Assembly: GCA_903911305.1 (NCBI GenBank)
Contig: CAIWDB010000308.1
Location: 1 to 35,447 of the forward strand
Direction: 5' to 3'
Origin: an uncultured Methylococcaceae bacterium
GTDB lineage: Bacteria; Pseudomonadota; Gammaproteobacteria; Methylococcales; Methylococcaceae
DNA length: 35,447 nt
Both the position numbers and the translations under genes were made by a program. This document shows positions 1 to 8,096 of this stretch, in pieces. How positions within the stretch are numbered: the first letter of the stretch is position 1; each line of letters begins with the position of its first letter. The notes under the pieces were generated by a model. It was not told where the DNA came from and ran no database searches. It saw only the letters and a list, made by a program, of their open reading frames with translations.

Positions 1-160
1 CGTGCAGAATAGTTTTGTAGATAGTTGTAGGCTTATTTCGGCCTGATTTTACTGCTTATTCAACAAGATTGCCCCTATGCGGCTAAATCGAGCTTAAATT
101 TGTTGACCATTCTCTGCGATTTTCACACAATTATCTTTGAGACGGGGAATTCCATTTGAT

Positions 161-192
161 AACCCGCATTCAAGTTCGCTCAAAGCGGGTTA
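161..192. repeat. Inverted repeat upstream of the first gene
   Basis: Near-palindromic arms of 8 bases (160-167 and 185-192) can pair around a 17-base loop. The element sits 40 bases before the start of the secreted-protein gene, in an otherwise featureless leader (1-232). It resembles a dispersed intergenic palindrome more than a terminator, since no T-tract follows. No promoter could be named with confidence. Confidence 0.4.
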
Positions 193-232
193 CCCATACA
201 ACAATAAAACATCACATGGGAAAAAAAAAGAT

Positions 233-721
233 ATGAAAATAAATGCTTTTACGCTGAGTTTTTTGTTATTCATTCCACAAGTTTCTTCGGCTTTGGATGC
301 CACTTGTGCGCCCATTATTGCAGCCAGCGAAGCGCGCATGAAGCAGCCGTTTTGGCAAAGTGTCAGTGATATCAATGGCAGTCTCAGGCTAGAAACCATT
401 AAAACTGACGGCAAATATTACACCCGTTTGGGCAAGGAGGCTTGGAAACCCGCGCCAGTCAATATTGATGAAACCGAGCAAAGATTGCTGGCGCGAGTCC
501 AAAATGGGGAAATCAATCTGACGCAGTGCAAGGAAGAAGCAAGCGAAATGCTTGAAGGCAGGGAAACCCGCGTAATCAGTTATCACATTGAGATAAATGG
601 TTGGCCGGCTGTCAATGCCAAACTCAAAATTGGCAAGGCCGATGGGCTACCCTATTCCTCCACCTCCAAAAGCACCAATACCCGTTATAACTATGCTGGC
701 GTGCAGATGAGTAAACCCTAA
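233..721 (+). CDS. Small secreted (periplasmic) protein of unknown function
   Basis: A 162-residue protein. The ATG at 233 is chosen because it begins directly with a signal peptide: positive MK, hydrophobic core TLSFLLFIP, and a small-residue site around VSSA (residues 18-21). An in-frame TTG at 137 would add 32 unlikely residues ahead of the signal. A nine-base A run lies just before the start, and no good ribosome binding site is visible. The mature part has two cysteines, in DATCAP near residue 25 and LTQCKEEA in the middle, that could form a disulphide. It contains no motif I recognise. The C-terminal third (HIEINGWPAVNAKLKIG) looks like beta structure. It stands alone and converges on yhbY, with the inverted repeat at 777-828 between them. 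Function unknown; export is inferred from the signal peptide. Confidence 0.6.
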   Translation: MKINAFTLSFLLFIPQVSSALDATCAPIIAASEARMKQPFWQSVSDINGSLRLETIKTDGKYYTRLGKEAWKPAPVNIDETEQRLLARVQNGEINLTQCKEEASEMLEGRETRVISYHIEINGWPAVNAKLKIGKADGLPYSSTSKSTNTRYNYAGVQMSKP

Positions 722-776
722 ATTACTATTTGTTGTTACGCACGAGTGTAGTGGATGATTAATTTCTGGTATGGCA

Positions 777-828
777 GGAGCGTCAAAGCCTGCCCTGAGC
801 GAAGTCGAAGGGCTTGCTTTGACGCTCC
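777..828. repeat. Hairpin repeat between convergent genes (REP-like)
   Basis: Two perfect 13-base arms (GGAGCGTCAAAGC at 777-789, its reverse complement at 816-828) enclose a core containing CCCTGAGCGAAGTCGAAGGG (793-812), itself partly palindromic. As I remember it, this core is a widespread intergenic motif in proteobacterial and other genomes. Lying between convergent stop codons, it could act as a bidirectional terminator, although T-tracts are absent. Confidence 0.65.
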
Positions 829-856
829 AATCCTTGGTCGCCGCGTAACATCAGTA

Positions 857-1126
857 CTATTTATCTGAATTTTCCCGGTATATCGTAATGACATGCCCTA
901 TTAATTGTATCAATTCGGCTTGGGTCTCGGTGCAAATCAGTTCAGACATTTCCTTGCGTTGTTCCCTGTCTTCCGCATTGACGCGCACTTTGATTAATTC
1001 GTGGTGATCGAGTGCGGCGTTGATTTCTAATAATACAGAGGGGCTAATCCCGGCTTGTCCGGTTATAATCACAGGTTTGAGTGCATGGGCCTTGGCGCGG
1101 AGTTGTTTTTTGAGTTCGGGTTTCAA
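857..1126 (-). CDS. yhbY: YhbY-family ribosome-associated RNA-binding protein (CRM domain)
   Basis: An 89-residue protein consisting of one CRM/YhbY domain. KQLRAKAHALKPVIITGQAG at residues 7-26 includes the G-x-x-G-like loop typical of the family, and ELIKVRVN near residue 43 matches the central strand. Family members bind pre-50S ribosomal particles and help assembly. The start is a TTG (1126-1124) preceded by AGGA about 8 bases away on the minus strand. It is divergent from rlmE with only 41 bases between the start codons, so the promoters must be close or overlapping. The yhbY/rlmE/ftsH neighbourhood is the same as in E. coli, which strengthens the call. Confidence 0.93.
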   Translation of the reverse strand: MKPELKKQLRAKAHALKPVIITGQAGISPSVLLEINAALDHHELIKVRVNAEDREQRKEMSELICTETQAELIQLIGHVITIYRENSDK

Positions 1127-1167
1127 ACGATTGTCCTGTTAATTTTAGTGTTTAAAGGCATAAATTT

Positions 1168-1788
1168 ATGGCGAGAAGCGGAAGTAGCCAACGTTGGTTA
1201 AGCGAGCATTTCTCCGACGAATACGTGAAAATGGCGCAAAAGCGGGGCTACCGTTCGCGTGCCGTGTTCAAATTGGAAGAAATTGATTCACGCGACCGGC
1301 TGCTCAAGCCAAACATCTTTGTGGTGGACTTGGGCGCGGCACCCGGAGGTTGGTCGCAGTACGTGGCGGAAAAAATCGGCAAGCATGGGAAAATTATAGC
1401 CTTGGACATACTGCCAGTGGAAGCGATTCCGGGTGTAGACATTATTCAAGGCGATTTTCAGGATGAACGGGTGCTTAATCAACTGCTGGATGCTTTGGAA
1501 GGGAAGCTTGTCGATCTGGTGCTTTCCGACATAGCGCCCAACATGAGCGGGACTCGGATTGTTGACCAATCACGGGCCATGTATTTGGCGGAATTGGCTC
1601 TGGATATGGCGCGAAAGGTGTTGGTTCCGGGTGGGTCTTTTGTGACCAAATTGTTCATGGGGGCTGGTTTCGATGAATATCAAAAGGATGTGCGAAAATC
1701 TTTTGCCAGCGTCGCAAATCGCAAACCCAAAGCTTCAAGAGACCGCAGTCGTGAGGTTTATTTGGTCGGAAAGGGCTTCAAGGCTTAA
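1168..1788 (+). CDS. rlmE: 23S rRNA 2'-O-ribose U2552 methyltransferase RlmE (FtsJ/RrmJ)
   Basis: A 206-residue protein of standard family length. It methylates the 2'-hydroxyl of U2552 in the A loop of 23S rRNA using S-adenosylmethionine, a late step of 50S assembly. The SAM-binding motif [11 protein letters not shown] is at 54-64, and the catalytic K-D-K-E tetrad is readable as K35, D121, K161 and E196. [10 protein letters not shown] at 119-128 is the family's motif around the catalytic Asp. It is divergent from yhbY and followed 169 bases later by ftsH in the same direction, the classic heat-shock-associated pairing in enterobacteria. I did not identify a sigma-32 promoter. Confidence 0.97.
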   Translation: MARSGSSQRWLSEHFSDEYVKMAQKRGYRSRAVFKLEEIDSRDRLLKPNIFVVDLGAAPGGWSQYVAEKIGKHGKIIALDILPVEAIPGVDIIQGDFQDERVLNQLLDALEGKLVDLVLSDIAPNMSGTRIVDQSRAMYLAELALDMARKVLVPGGSFVTKLFMGAGFDEYQKDVRKSFASVANRKPKASRDRSREVYLVGKGFKA

Positions 1789-1861
1789 GCCTTACTAGGA
1801 ACCAACAGCCGAGTACGCTGGTCTATTGAGGTATGCATCTACTGTAAAAATAACGAATTTG

Positions 1862-1891
1862 AACCGGCCTATAAGGAAAACAATGCCGGTT
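1862..1891 (+). other. Inverted repeat in the rlmE-ftsH gap
   Basis: Seven-base arms AACCGGC (1862-1868) and GCCGGTT (1885-1891) with a 16-base loop, lying 73 bases after the rlmE stop. No T-run follows, so it is a weak terminator candidate or part of the ftsH leader. Confidence 0.3.
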
Positions 1892-1957
1892 TGAATTTAT
1901 CCTGATAAGATTACTAAAAGTATTGACTCGGATACTCATCCGTTAAGGGAGTGATAA

Positions 1958-3880
1958 GTGAACGATATGCTAAGAAACATTATTTTGTGGGTGGTTATAG
2001 CCGTGGTGGCGATAACCGTATTCAACAATTTCGGCTCAAGAAAATCGGTCGAAGCGAACAATATGCCTTACTCTCAGTTCATCGCCACGGTGAATGACGG
2101 GCAAGTCAAGCAGGTTACCATTGAGGGCCAGACCATACGTGGGATTTTGAATACGGGTGACAAGTTTACAAGCTTCTCGCCTGATGATCCGCATCTGGTC
2201 GATGATCTGCTGAAGAATCATGTAGAGTTGAAGGCTATGCCCCCAGAGCAACCTTCGTTGTTGATGCAGATTTTAATTTCATGGTTTCCCATGCTGTTAT
2301 TCATAGGCGTTTGGGTTTTCTTTATCCGACAGATGCAAGGCGGCGGTGCTGGCGGACGAGGGGCCATGTCTTTTGGCAAGAGCAAAGCCAGATTGTTGGA
2401 GGAAGATCAAGTTAAAGTCACCTTCGCCGATGTGGCGGGTTGTGACGAAGCCAAGGAAGATGTGACAGAAATGGTGGACTTCTTGAAAGACCCGAGCAAG
2501 TTTCAAAAGTTGGGGGGGAAAATCCCTAGCGGGGCGCTGATGGTCGGGCCTCCCGGCACTGGCAAGACATTATTGGCTCGCGCCATCGCTGGTGAAGCCA
2601 AAGTGCCGTTTTTCACCATTTCAGGTTCTGATTTCGTGGAAATGTTCGTTGGCGTGGGCGCATCGCGCGTTCGTGATATGTTCGAGCAAGCCAAAAAACA
2701 CGCGCCTTGCATCATTTTCATTGACGAAATTGACGCGGTTGGGCGTCATCGCGGTGCGGGTCTGGGCGGTGGGCATGATGAACGCGAACAGACCTTGAAC
2801 CAACTGCTGGTGGAGATGGATGGCTTTGAAGGCAATGAGGGTGTCATTGTCATTGCCGCGACCAACCGGCCTGATGTACTGGACCCCGCGCTGTTACGCC
2901 CCGGTCGTTTCGACCGCCAGATTGTGGTTGGGCTTCCTGATGTGCGCGGTCGTGAGCAAATACTCAAAGTTCACATTAAACGAGTTCCTTGTGCCGAAAA
3001 TGTGGAAGTCAAATACTTGGCTCGTGGAACACCTGGGTTTTCCGGGGCTGACCTTGCCAACTTGATAAATGAAGCCGCTTTGTTTGCCGCCCGCAAAAAC
3101 AAGCGGGAAGTGCATATGGATGATTTTGAAAAAGCCAAAGATAAAATCCTGATGGGTGCCGAGCGCACGTCTATGGTGATGAGCGTCGAGGAAAAGAAGC
3201 TCACGGCCTTCCACGAAGCCGGCCATGCGATTGTCGGGCGGCTGGTTCCCGAACATGACCCGGTTTACAAGGTCAGTATCATGCCGCGTGGACGCGCCTT
3301 GGGCATTACAATGTTCTTGCCGGAAAAGGATCACTACAGTGCCAGCAAGCAGAAGTTAGAAAGCCAAATTTCGAGTTTGTTTGGCGGTCGCATAGCCGAG
3401 AAGATTATTTTCGGCAAAGATAAAGTAACCACGGGTGCATCGAATGACATTGAGCGGGCCACTGGCCTTGCACGAAATATGGTGACACGTTGGGGTTTGT
3501 CCGAACGACTCGGCCCACTCGCGTATAGTGAAGAGGAAGGTGAGGTGTTTTTAGGGCGGTCAGTGACTAAGCACAAGTCTGTATCCGAGGAGACTTCTCA
3601 CGTCATTGACGAGGAAATTCGCTCATTCATTGACCGAAATTACGAAAGGGCAGAGCGCATATTGCAGGAAAATATCGACAAGCTGAACGTCATGGCCGAC
3701 GCTTTGATGAAATATGAAACCATTGACCGCCTTCAAATTGACGATATTATGGAGGGTAGAACCCCACGTCCCCCTGAAAACTGGGAAGACAATAATACCC
3801 CGTCTGGCAAGGGAAGGGATGGTAGGGTGTCTGAAGATGATGAGGGTTTTGATATTGGCAAACCGGCAGAACTTCATTAA
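1958..3880 (+). CDS. ftsH: ATP-dependent zinc metalloprotease FtsH
   Basis: A 640-residue inner-membrane AAA+ protease that degrades misfolded membrane proteins and regulators such as LpxC and sigma-32 in model species. A transmembrane helix at 5-22 and another at about 108-124 flank a short periplasmic domain. The AAA module has Walker A GPPGTGKT (197-204), Walker [10 protein letters not shown] (252-260) and the second region of homology, with [20 protein letters not shown] at 301-320. The zinc-binding HEAGH is at 419-423. The GTG at 1958 is preferred because AAGGGAG ends 6 bases upstream; an ATG four codons in (1967) is the alternative. A strong terminator follows at 3914. folP and glmM, which often follow ftsH, are not here. 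Confidence 0.98.
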   Translation: MNDMLRNIILWVVIAVVAITVFNNFGSRKSVEANNMPYSQFIATVNDGQVKQVTIEGQTIRGILNTGDKFTSFSPDDPHLVDDLLKNHVELKAMPPEQPSLLMQILISWFPMLLFIGVWVFFIRQMQGGGAGGRGAMSFGKSKARLLEEDQVKVTFADVAGCDEAKEDVTEMVDFLKDPSKFQKLGGKIPSGALMVGPPGTGKTLLARAIAGEAKVPFFTISGSDFVEMFVGVGASRVRDMFEQAKKHAPCIIFIDEIDAVGRHRGAGLGGGHDEREQTLNQLLVEMDGFEGNEGVIVIAATNRPDVLDPALLRPGRFDRQIVVGLPDVRGREQILKVHIKRVPCAENVEVKYLARGTPGFSGADLANLINEAALFAARKNKREVHMDDFEKAKDKILMGAERTSMVMSVEEKKLTAFHEAGHAIVGRLVPEHDPVYKVSIMPRGRALGITMFLPEKDHYSASKQKLESQISSLFGGRIAEKIIFGKDKVTTGASNDIERATGLARNMVTRWGLSERLGPLAYSEEEGEVFLGRSVTKHKSVSEETSHVIDEEIRSFIDRNYERAERILQENIDKLNVMADALMKYETIDRLQIDDIMEGRTPRPPENWEDNNTPSGKGRDGRVSEDDEGFDIGKPAELH

Positions 3881-3913
3881 TTAATTAAGTAAAGCCTTTA
3901 CCTAGGCACAGCA

Positions 3914-3950
3914 AAAACCCCCGCTTCCAATCCAGACTCGGGGGTTTTAA
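3914..3950 (+). terminator. Rho-independent terminator after ftsH
   Basis: A perfect 10-bp stem, AAAACCCCCG (3914-3923) with CGGGGGTTTT (3939-3948), closes a 15-base loop. The distal arm supplies the U-tract for plus-strand transcripts. It is 34 bases after the ftsH stop. The A-rich proximal arm would allow some activity on the other strand. Confidence 0.85.
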
Positions 3951-4033
3951 TTGGCTAAAGTGTTGAGCAAGTCGACGGCTATCAGACCATAGGCGTTTTT
4001 TTTAGAATCAGATCCGAATCTTTAATTCAAACC

Positions 4034-4537
4034 ATGAAAAAAGTACTTCTCTCAATCCTTGCAATTACTGTGTTGTTGGAAGAGTGGCTTTGGGATGTGC
4101 TCACAGATTTTGAGCACTGCCTCACCGCTTGGTACCATCTGGAAAACATAGAACGCTGGCTGGCCAATTCCCATCCATGGGTAGCCATCACTGCTTTTTT
4201 CATTCCCAGCTTGCTGTTTTTGCCCGTCGAGTATACGGCACTGTCCTTATCTGCCAGCGGACAAGTGGTAGAAGGCATATCCTTACATATTGTTAGCCAG
4301 ATATTTTCCACCATGATACTTTCATGGATATTCGACATAACCCGTGATCAACTCATGACTATTAGTTGGTTCGCTGCGCTATATCAAACCATTACCCGCT
4401 GGCTGAACTGGGCACATGGGCTTTTACGTGAGACAGCCGCATACCAACATGCGCTAAAGCTGAAGCTGGCTACCCACGACAAACTGGTCGAATGGTTGCA
4501 CAAAGAAGACCCGCTTAATCCAGCCGGTTCTCGATGA
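4034..4537 (+). CDS. Small inner-membrane protein of unknown function
   Basis: A 167-residue protein with about three predicted membrane helices: residues 3-22 (interrupted by an EEW motif), about 48-72 (AFFIPSLLFLPVEYTAL) and about 83-103. After these comes a cytoplasmic-looking C-terminal amphipathic region rich in Leu, His and Lys. No catalytic motif is visible. Similar small membrane proteins are annotated only as hypothetical, so no function is offered. It begins 83 bases after the ftsH terminator, so it probably has its own promoter, and its last 23 bases overlap the end of the convergent DUF2272 gene. Confidence 0.7.
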   Translation: MKKVLLSILAITVLLEEWLWDVLTDFEHCLTAWYHLENIERWLANSHPWVAITAFFIPSLLFLPVEYTALSLSASGQVVEGISLHIVSQIFSTMILSWIFDITRDQLMTISWFAALYQTITRWLNWAHGLLRETAAYQHALKLKLATHDKLVEWLHKEDPLNPAGSR

Positions 4538-5273
4538 TCAGGAACCAGGGGCGATGCTGGGTTAATTGCAAATAGCCGTCTTGGGAGAGTGTCAATATAC
4601 TTTTTGAAACAGAATTGCGCACATTGCCGCCAATTGCATGCAGGGTTTTTCCCTCTACCTCCACAACAATGTCGCAATGCAGTTTCGCATTGAGGGACAT
4701 GGGCAGTTCTTCCACCACCTCGCCGAAATAGCCAGCCCCTCGATTCGCGCAGATTAAATCCCCAGGTTTAGGCTTGTACTCCTGTATGGTATGGGGTATG
4801 AAAGCGGCTTCGGGATTGTCGCGTCCAACGGTCATAATATGGGACAGGTAATCCCGGTGGGATGGGGCCGATGGAAACAGATAGTTGGACACCCCCGCTT
4901 CTCGCATCACCCAACTGATAAAGGCGGCGGACCAAGGTTCTTTGCAATCCTTGCCTGATAGCCTGGACATGCCGACAGATCGCCAATAACGGTTGACCTG
5001 TTCGCTATGCGCAAAATCATCATCCTCCCAACTTCCCACATGGGGTATGCTCTCCTCGTTTTCTTCGATGACCACTTTCTGCTGACCGAAAAACACCCAT
5101 TCGTCTTTCAAGATTTCAATTATTTTATATTTCAACGAATCAACCGGAATTTGATATGGGTTACTCTTCGGCACGACAGTTTCTACCGTATTGGCAGGTT
5201 GCTGTTTCTTGGCAGAGCTTCCACATCCTGCCAATATCAAAGTTAAAGCGATAAGAAACAATTTACTAATCAT
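4515..5273 (-). CDS. DUF2272-domain lipoprotein
   Basis: A 252-residue lipoprotein. The lipobox LAGC puts the lipidated cysteine at residue 17, after a short hydrophobic signal. A low-complexity linker (18-40) precedes the domain. PWSAAFISWVMREAG at 113-127 and LHCDIVVEV at 198-206 match my memory of DUF2272, a family related in fold to NlpC/P60 or CHAP papain-like proteins. At the position where those enzymes carry the nucleophile this protein has Ser115 rather than Cys, with Cys110 nearby; His199 and Asp201 are present. Whether it is an active hydrolase is therefore open. It lies 95 bases downstream of the 598-residue secreted protein on the same strand, and the two may be co-transcribed. 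It overlaps the convergent membrane-protein gene by 23 bases. Confidence 0.8.
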   Translation of the reverse strand: MISKLFLIALTLILAGCGSSAKKQQPANTVETVVPKSNPYQIPVDSLKYKIIEILKDEWVFFGQQKVVIEENEESIPHVGSWEDDDFAHSEQVNRYWRSVGMSRLSGKDCKEPWSAAFISWVMREAGVSNYLFPSAPSHRDYLSHIMTVGRDNPEAAFIPHTIQEYKPKPGDLICANRGAGYFGEVVEELPMSLNAKLHCDIVVEVEGKTLHAIGGNVRNSVSKSILTLSQDGYLQLTQHRPWFLIIENRLD

Positions 5274-5368
5274 AAGCTAAGTTTTGTCATGGGGTTCGGT
5301 TCTGTGGCTACGACAATCTGCCTAAATTGTGTCAAGCCGATAGTCGGACGGAGTCAATCTTCGTAATG

Positions 5369-7165
5369 TCATCGTGTTGGACGACGGGCGTCGCGAAACC
5401 AAGGCCGGTATTGTTCCATCTTGGCATGTTGAGCCTCGGGGGCATGGCGGCGGCAAGTCGAATATTCTTCAGTGCCGGGCTTTGCCCCCCAGCGCATTTC
5501 TGCACAATCATTTGGATTGTAGGCAATTTCGAAGGCATGTTTCCTCGCGAGTATATCTGCCAAGGAGAGTTCCCACGAACTACCGTCACTGCGGATATAG
5601 CGAATTTTTCGCTCTTGGATACGCTGTTCATGATATTGTTCGATTTCAGCCTTCAAGGACTGCGGCGTGTCTCCGTTTAACACAAACAATTCGGGGTGGC
5701 GGACAATTTTATTCGGTAGTCCGTTTAATACGTTGATCGCGATGATCAGGCGCATGTCGCGGGACGGGGTGGAAAAATCCTCCCAAGGCCCGATGGTTTC
5801 AAAAATCCCTGCGCCGCTAGGCATGGGGATGACGCCGCCAGCACCTTTCCTAAAATAAGACTCCCCATTTTCCACTGAAGTCACCCGTGTCTCCACTTGT
5901 TCCACTAAGGCATCCAAGGTGCTGTCATACGCCTGTCTAGGCTTTAGCCCTTTGGGATTAATCAGCTTGTCCATGCGAGCATAGAATTCTTCAGGTGTCA
6001 ATCTATCTTGTTCCAATGAGAAAGGTGCATAACTTGGGTTATCTACCAACTCGCCATTTGAAAATGTCCGCAATCCACCAGAGCCGGAGCGAGCCAACGG
6101 GCGAAAAGCTTTAAAACCCGGACCTGCACTCGCTACGTCAGCAAACAGAAAAGTGCCTTCCCAAAAACGCTTGCGGGTCACCGAATTGTCAGGCTGTGCA
6201 TCAACGGCCAGCAATATCCCCGGCCTAGTTGCGGTTTGTGGAACCCATTGGGCGAGTACCAAAACATGGCCGTAAGGGTCGGCAAATACGGTTCCCGGCC
6301 ATAAGGATTGGCGATCCAGAGGAACCGGGTACAAATCGGTGGCATCGTCGTCCAAGCCCGTGCGGGCCGAACCGGAATGGACAGCGTTGGTTAATTGACC
6401 GTAGACGTTTCTATAACTCCCTTGAGATGATGCCCCGTGGGTAAATTCAGTTTTTACGTTGGCGGGCCCACAGCGCGGAGGCGAGTTGGCTGAGCCACGG
6501 CTACAGGTTCTGAAACCGATTGGCAAGCCGACTTTCCAAGCGAAATAAGTGCGCAATGTATAGGGTAAATCGGCGCAATCAGGTTCGGAAGGCAAGTTTC
6601 GGTCTTCGTTCTGGCCCAAATGGTTGTAAAGGAAATTACGCTCCGAGTTGCGCAACACTGGCTCAAGCGAGGGAAAATTTAAGTTTTCTTCGACCGGGGC
6701 GCCAAACAGTTCTTCTATCCAAGCCGCATAGAACGCCTCCGTGGCAAGGTTCCAACCCATAGTGGGGCCTTCTTGTTCATTGCGACTGCCAACCGCCAGT
6801 GGGTGGCAGGCGAGGACAGTGCCGCCGCGACGGGCTTCAATTCGATAATCACCACTGGCTAGGTTATCCAAAACGGTGGACAAACTCCAAGGTGGCCCGC
6901 CTCGCGCACTTGATGGTAGCGGCATTCGCTTGCCGTCGCTGTCAATAATCGACATATCCGAAATGGACCCGTCCGTCGCTACGGCCATGACCTTCATGGC
7001 AGCATAAGGCTTAGGGTTGAGCGGTGAAACCCAGATGTGAGTATCGCCATTTTCTTCGCAAGTTGCGCTGTAGTCCGTTGACTCGGCATAAGCCAAGGGT
7101 GTCAATGCAATGGTGGATAAGTGACAAAAAAAAGCGCATACAATTAATTTGGGAAAAGTTTTCAT
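5369..7165 (-). CDS. Large secreted protein with transglutaminase/papain-like Cys-His-Asp arrangement
   Basis: A 598-residue protein with a signal peptide (residues 1-27, cleavage likely after AYA). Residues 40-125 look like a beta-rich Ig-type domain. The middle contains PDCADLPYTLRTYFAWKVGLP (from 195) with Cys197 at a helix start, then DPYGHVLVLAQW with His300, then VDAQPDN with Asp322. That order and spacing is what transglutaminase- or papain-like enzymes show, so a periplasmic or outer-surface hydrolase or cross-linking enzyme is possible. The C-terminus (Cys554 and Cys571, ending in many Arg, Trp and Phe residues) is distinctive and probably disulphide-bonded. I do not recognise a named family. 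It is divergent from thiD, with 147 bases between the starts, and upstream of the DUF2272 lipoprotein. Confidence 0.7.
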   Translation of the reverse strand: MKTFPKLIVCAFFCHLSTIALTPLAYAESTDYSATCEENGDTHIWVSPLNPKPYAAMKVMAVATDGSISDMSIIDSDGKRMPLPSSARGGPPWSLSTVLDNLASGDYRIEARRGGTVLACHPLAVGSRNEQEGPTMGWNLATEAFYAAWIEELFGAPVEENLNFPSLEPVLRNSERNFLYNHLGQNEDRNLPSEPDCADLPYTLRTYFAWKVGLPIGFRTCSRGSANSPPRCGPANVKTEFTHGASSQGSYRNVYGQLTNAVHSGSARTGLDDDATDLYPVPLDRQSLWPGTVFADPYGHVLVLAQWVPQTATRPGILLAVDAQPDNSVTRKRFWEGTFLFADVASAGPGFKAFRPLARSGSGGLRTFSNGELVDNPSYAPFSLEQDRLTPEEFYARMDKLINPKGLKPRQAYDSTLDALVEQVETRVTSVENGESYFRKGAGGVIPMPSGAGIFETIGPWEDFSTPSRDMRLIIAINVLNGLPNKIVRHPELFVLNGDTPQSLKAEIEQYHEQRIQERKIRYIRSDGSSWELSLADILARKHAFEIAYNPNDCAEMRWGAKPGTEEYSTCRRHAPEAQHAKMEQYRPWFRDARRPTR

Positions 7166-7312
7166 AAGCTATAGACGTAGTTTGCCCCGTGTTTGCAAAT
7201 GCCGTTAAGATGAAGTAACCATCTTACCAGCAAATCGTGATTATCATTTTTCATTTATTGCCAGGTACTCGGTATACTGTATGGCATTAATATTCAAACT
7301 GCCAATAGTTAA

Positions 7313-8092
7313 ATGATGTCCAATTCGCTTCCTATAGTGCTTTGTCTTTCCGGTCACGATCCTACTGGCGGAGCAGGGTTGCAGGCTGACATCGAAACGA
7401 TCTCCGCGCTGGGTTGCCGCCCCTGCACTGTGGTGACGGCCTTGACTGCTCAAGACACGACTAATGTGTTGACGATCATACCGCAAAAGAAATCTGATTT
7501 TCTGCAACAGGCGCGTTTATTGACTGTTGATTTGCCAATTAGTCTCGTCAAGATCGGCTTATTGGGATCGGCTGACATTGCGACGGCCGTTGTTGAACTA
7601 TTGTCCACAGATTTGCAGGGTGTTCCAGTCGTGTTTGACCCCGTATTGGCTGCAGGCGGGGGCAAGCCGCTGGCGAGGGACGATTTGCTAGACGTTATTT
7701 GCCACCAATTACTGGCATTGACCTTGGTTTCGACCCCCAACATACCCGAGGCACGGCAATTGGCCGGTGGTTTGGTATCCCCAGACGATTGCGCCTACGC
7801 AATCATGGGGTTTGGTTGCAAGCAAGTGTTGATCACTGGAACACATTCCGACAGTGAAGAAGTGGTCAATCGACTATATGGTGGGCAAGGCATGAAGTCA
7901 TGGCGGTGGACCCGTTTGACTAATGAATACCATGGATCAGGCTGTACCTTGGCATCGGCTCTTGCGGCTGGTTTGGCCAGTGGCATGGCGATGGAAGATG
8001 CCTGTCTCAACGCCCAACAATTCACATGGAATGCCTTGGCGGCAGGTTTTCCATTAGGCAGGGGGCAGTGGCTACCGAACCGGACTGGATAA
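7313..8092 (+). CDS. thiD: Hydroxymethylpyrimidine/phosphomethylpyrimidine kinase ThiD
   Basis: A 259-residue ribokinase-fold enzyme that phosphorylates HMP and HMP-P in thiamine synthesis. The N-terminal LSGHDPTGGAGLQADIETIS, with its GxDPTGGAG loop, binds the pyrimidine. VVFDPVLAAGGGKPL near residues 104-118 and GSGCTLASALAAGLASG near 208-224 form the phosphate-binding and anion-hole region, with the catalytic Cys in GSGCT. Two consecutive ATG codons (7313 and 7316) are both possible starts. A TATACT box at 7273-7278 could be a -10 element, but no convincing -35 matches it. Other thi genes are absent here. It runs 4 bases short of the hybrid kinase start, so the two are probably co-transcribed and translationally coupled. 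Confidence 0.95.
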   Translation: MMSNSLPIVLCLSGHDPTGGAGLQADIETISALGCRPCTVVTALTAQDTTNVLTIIPQKKSDFLQQARLLTVDLPISLVKIGLLGSADIATAVVELLSTDLQGVPVVFDPVLAAGGGKPLARDDLLDVICHQLLALTLVSTPNIPEARQLAGGLVSPDDCAYAIMGFGCKQVLITGTHSDSEEVVNRLYGGQGMKSWRWTRLTNEYHGSGCTLASALAAGLASGMAMEDACLNAQQFTWNALAAGFPLGRGQWLPNRTG

Positions 8093-8096
8093 TACA

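Noticed and set aside
1-232. Possible promoter or small RNA at the left edge
   Set aside because: Only a weak hairpin was found; no -35/-10 pair with good spacing.
2894-3334. 146-codon minus-strand frame inside ftsH
   Set aside because: Antisense to the conserved AAA/protease junction; no own start signals.
7258-7278. Promoter for thiD (TTGCCA and TATACT)
   Set aside because: TATACT is a good -10, but TTGCCA is only 9 bases away; no -35 with 16-18 spacing matches well.
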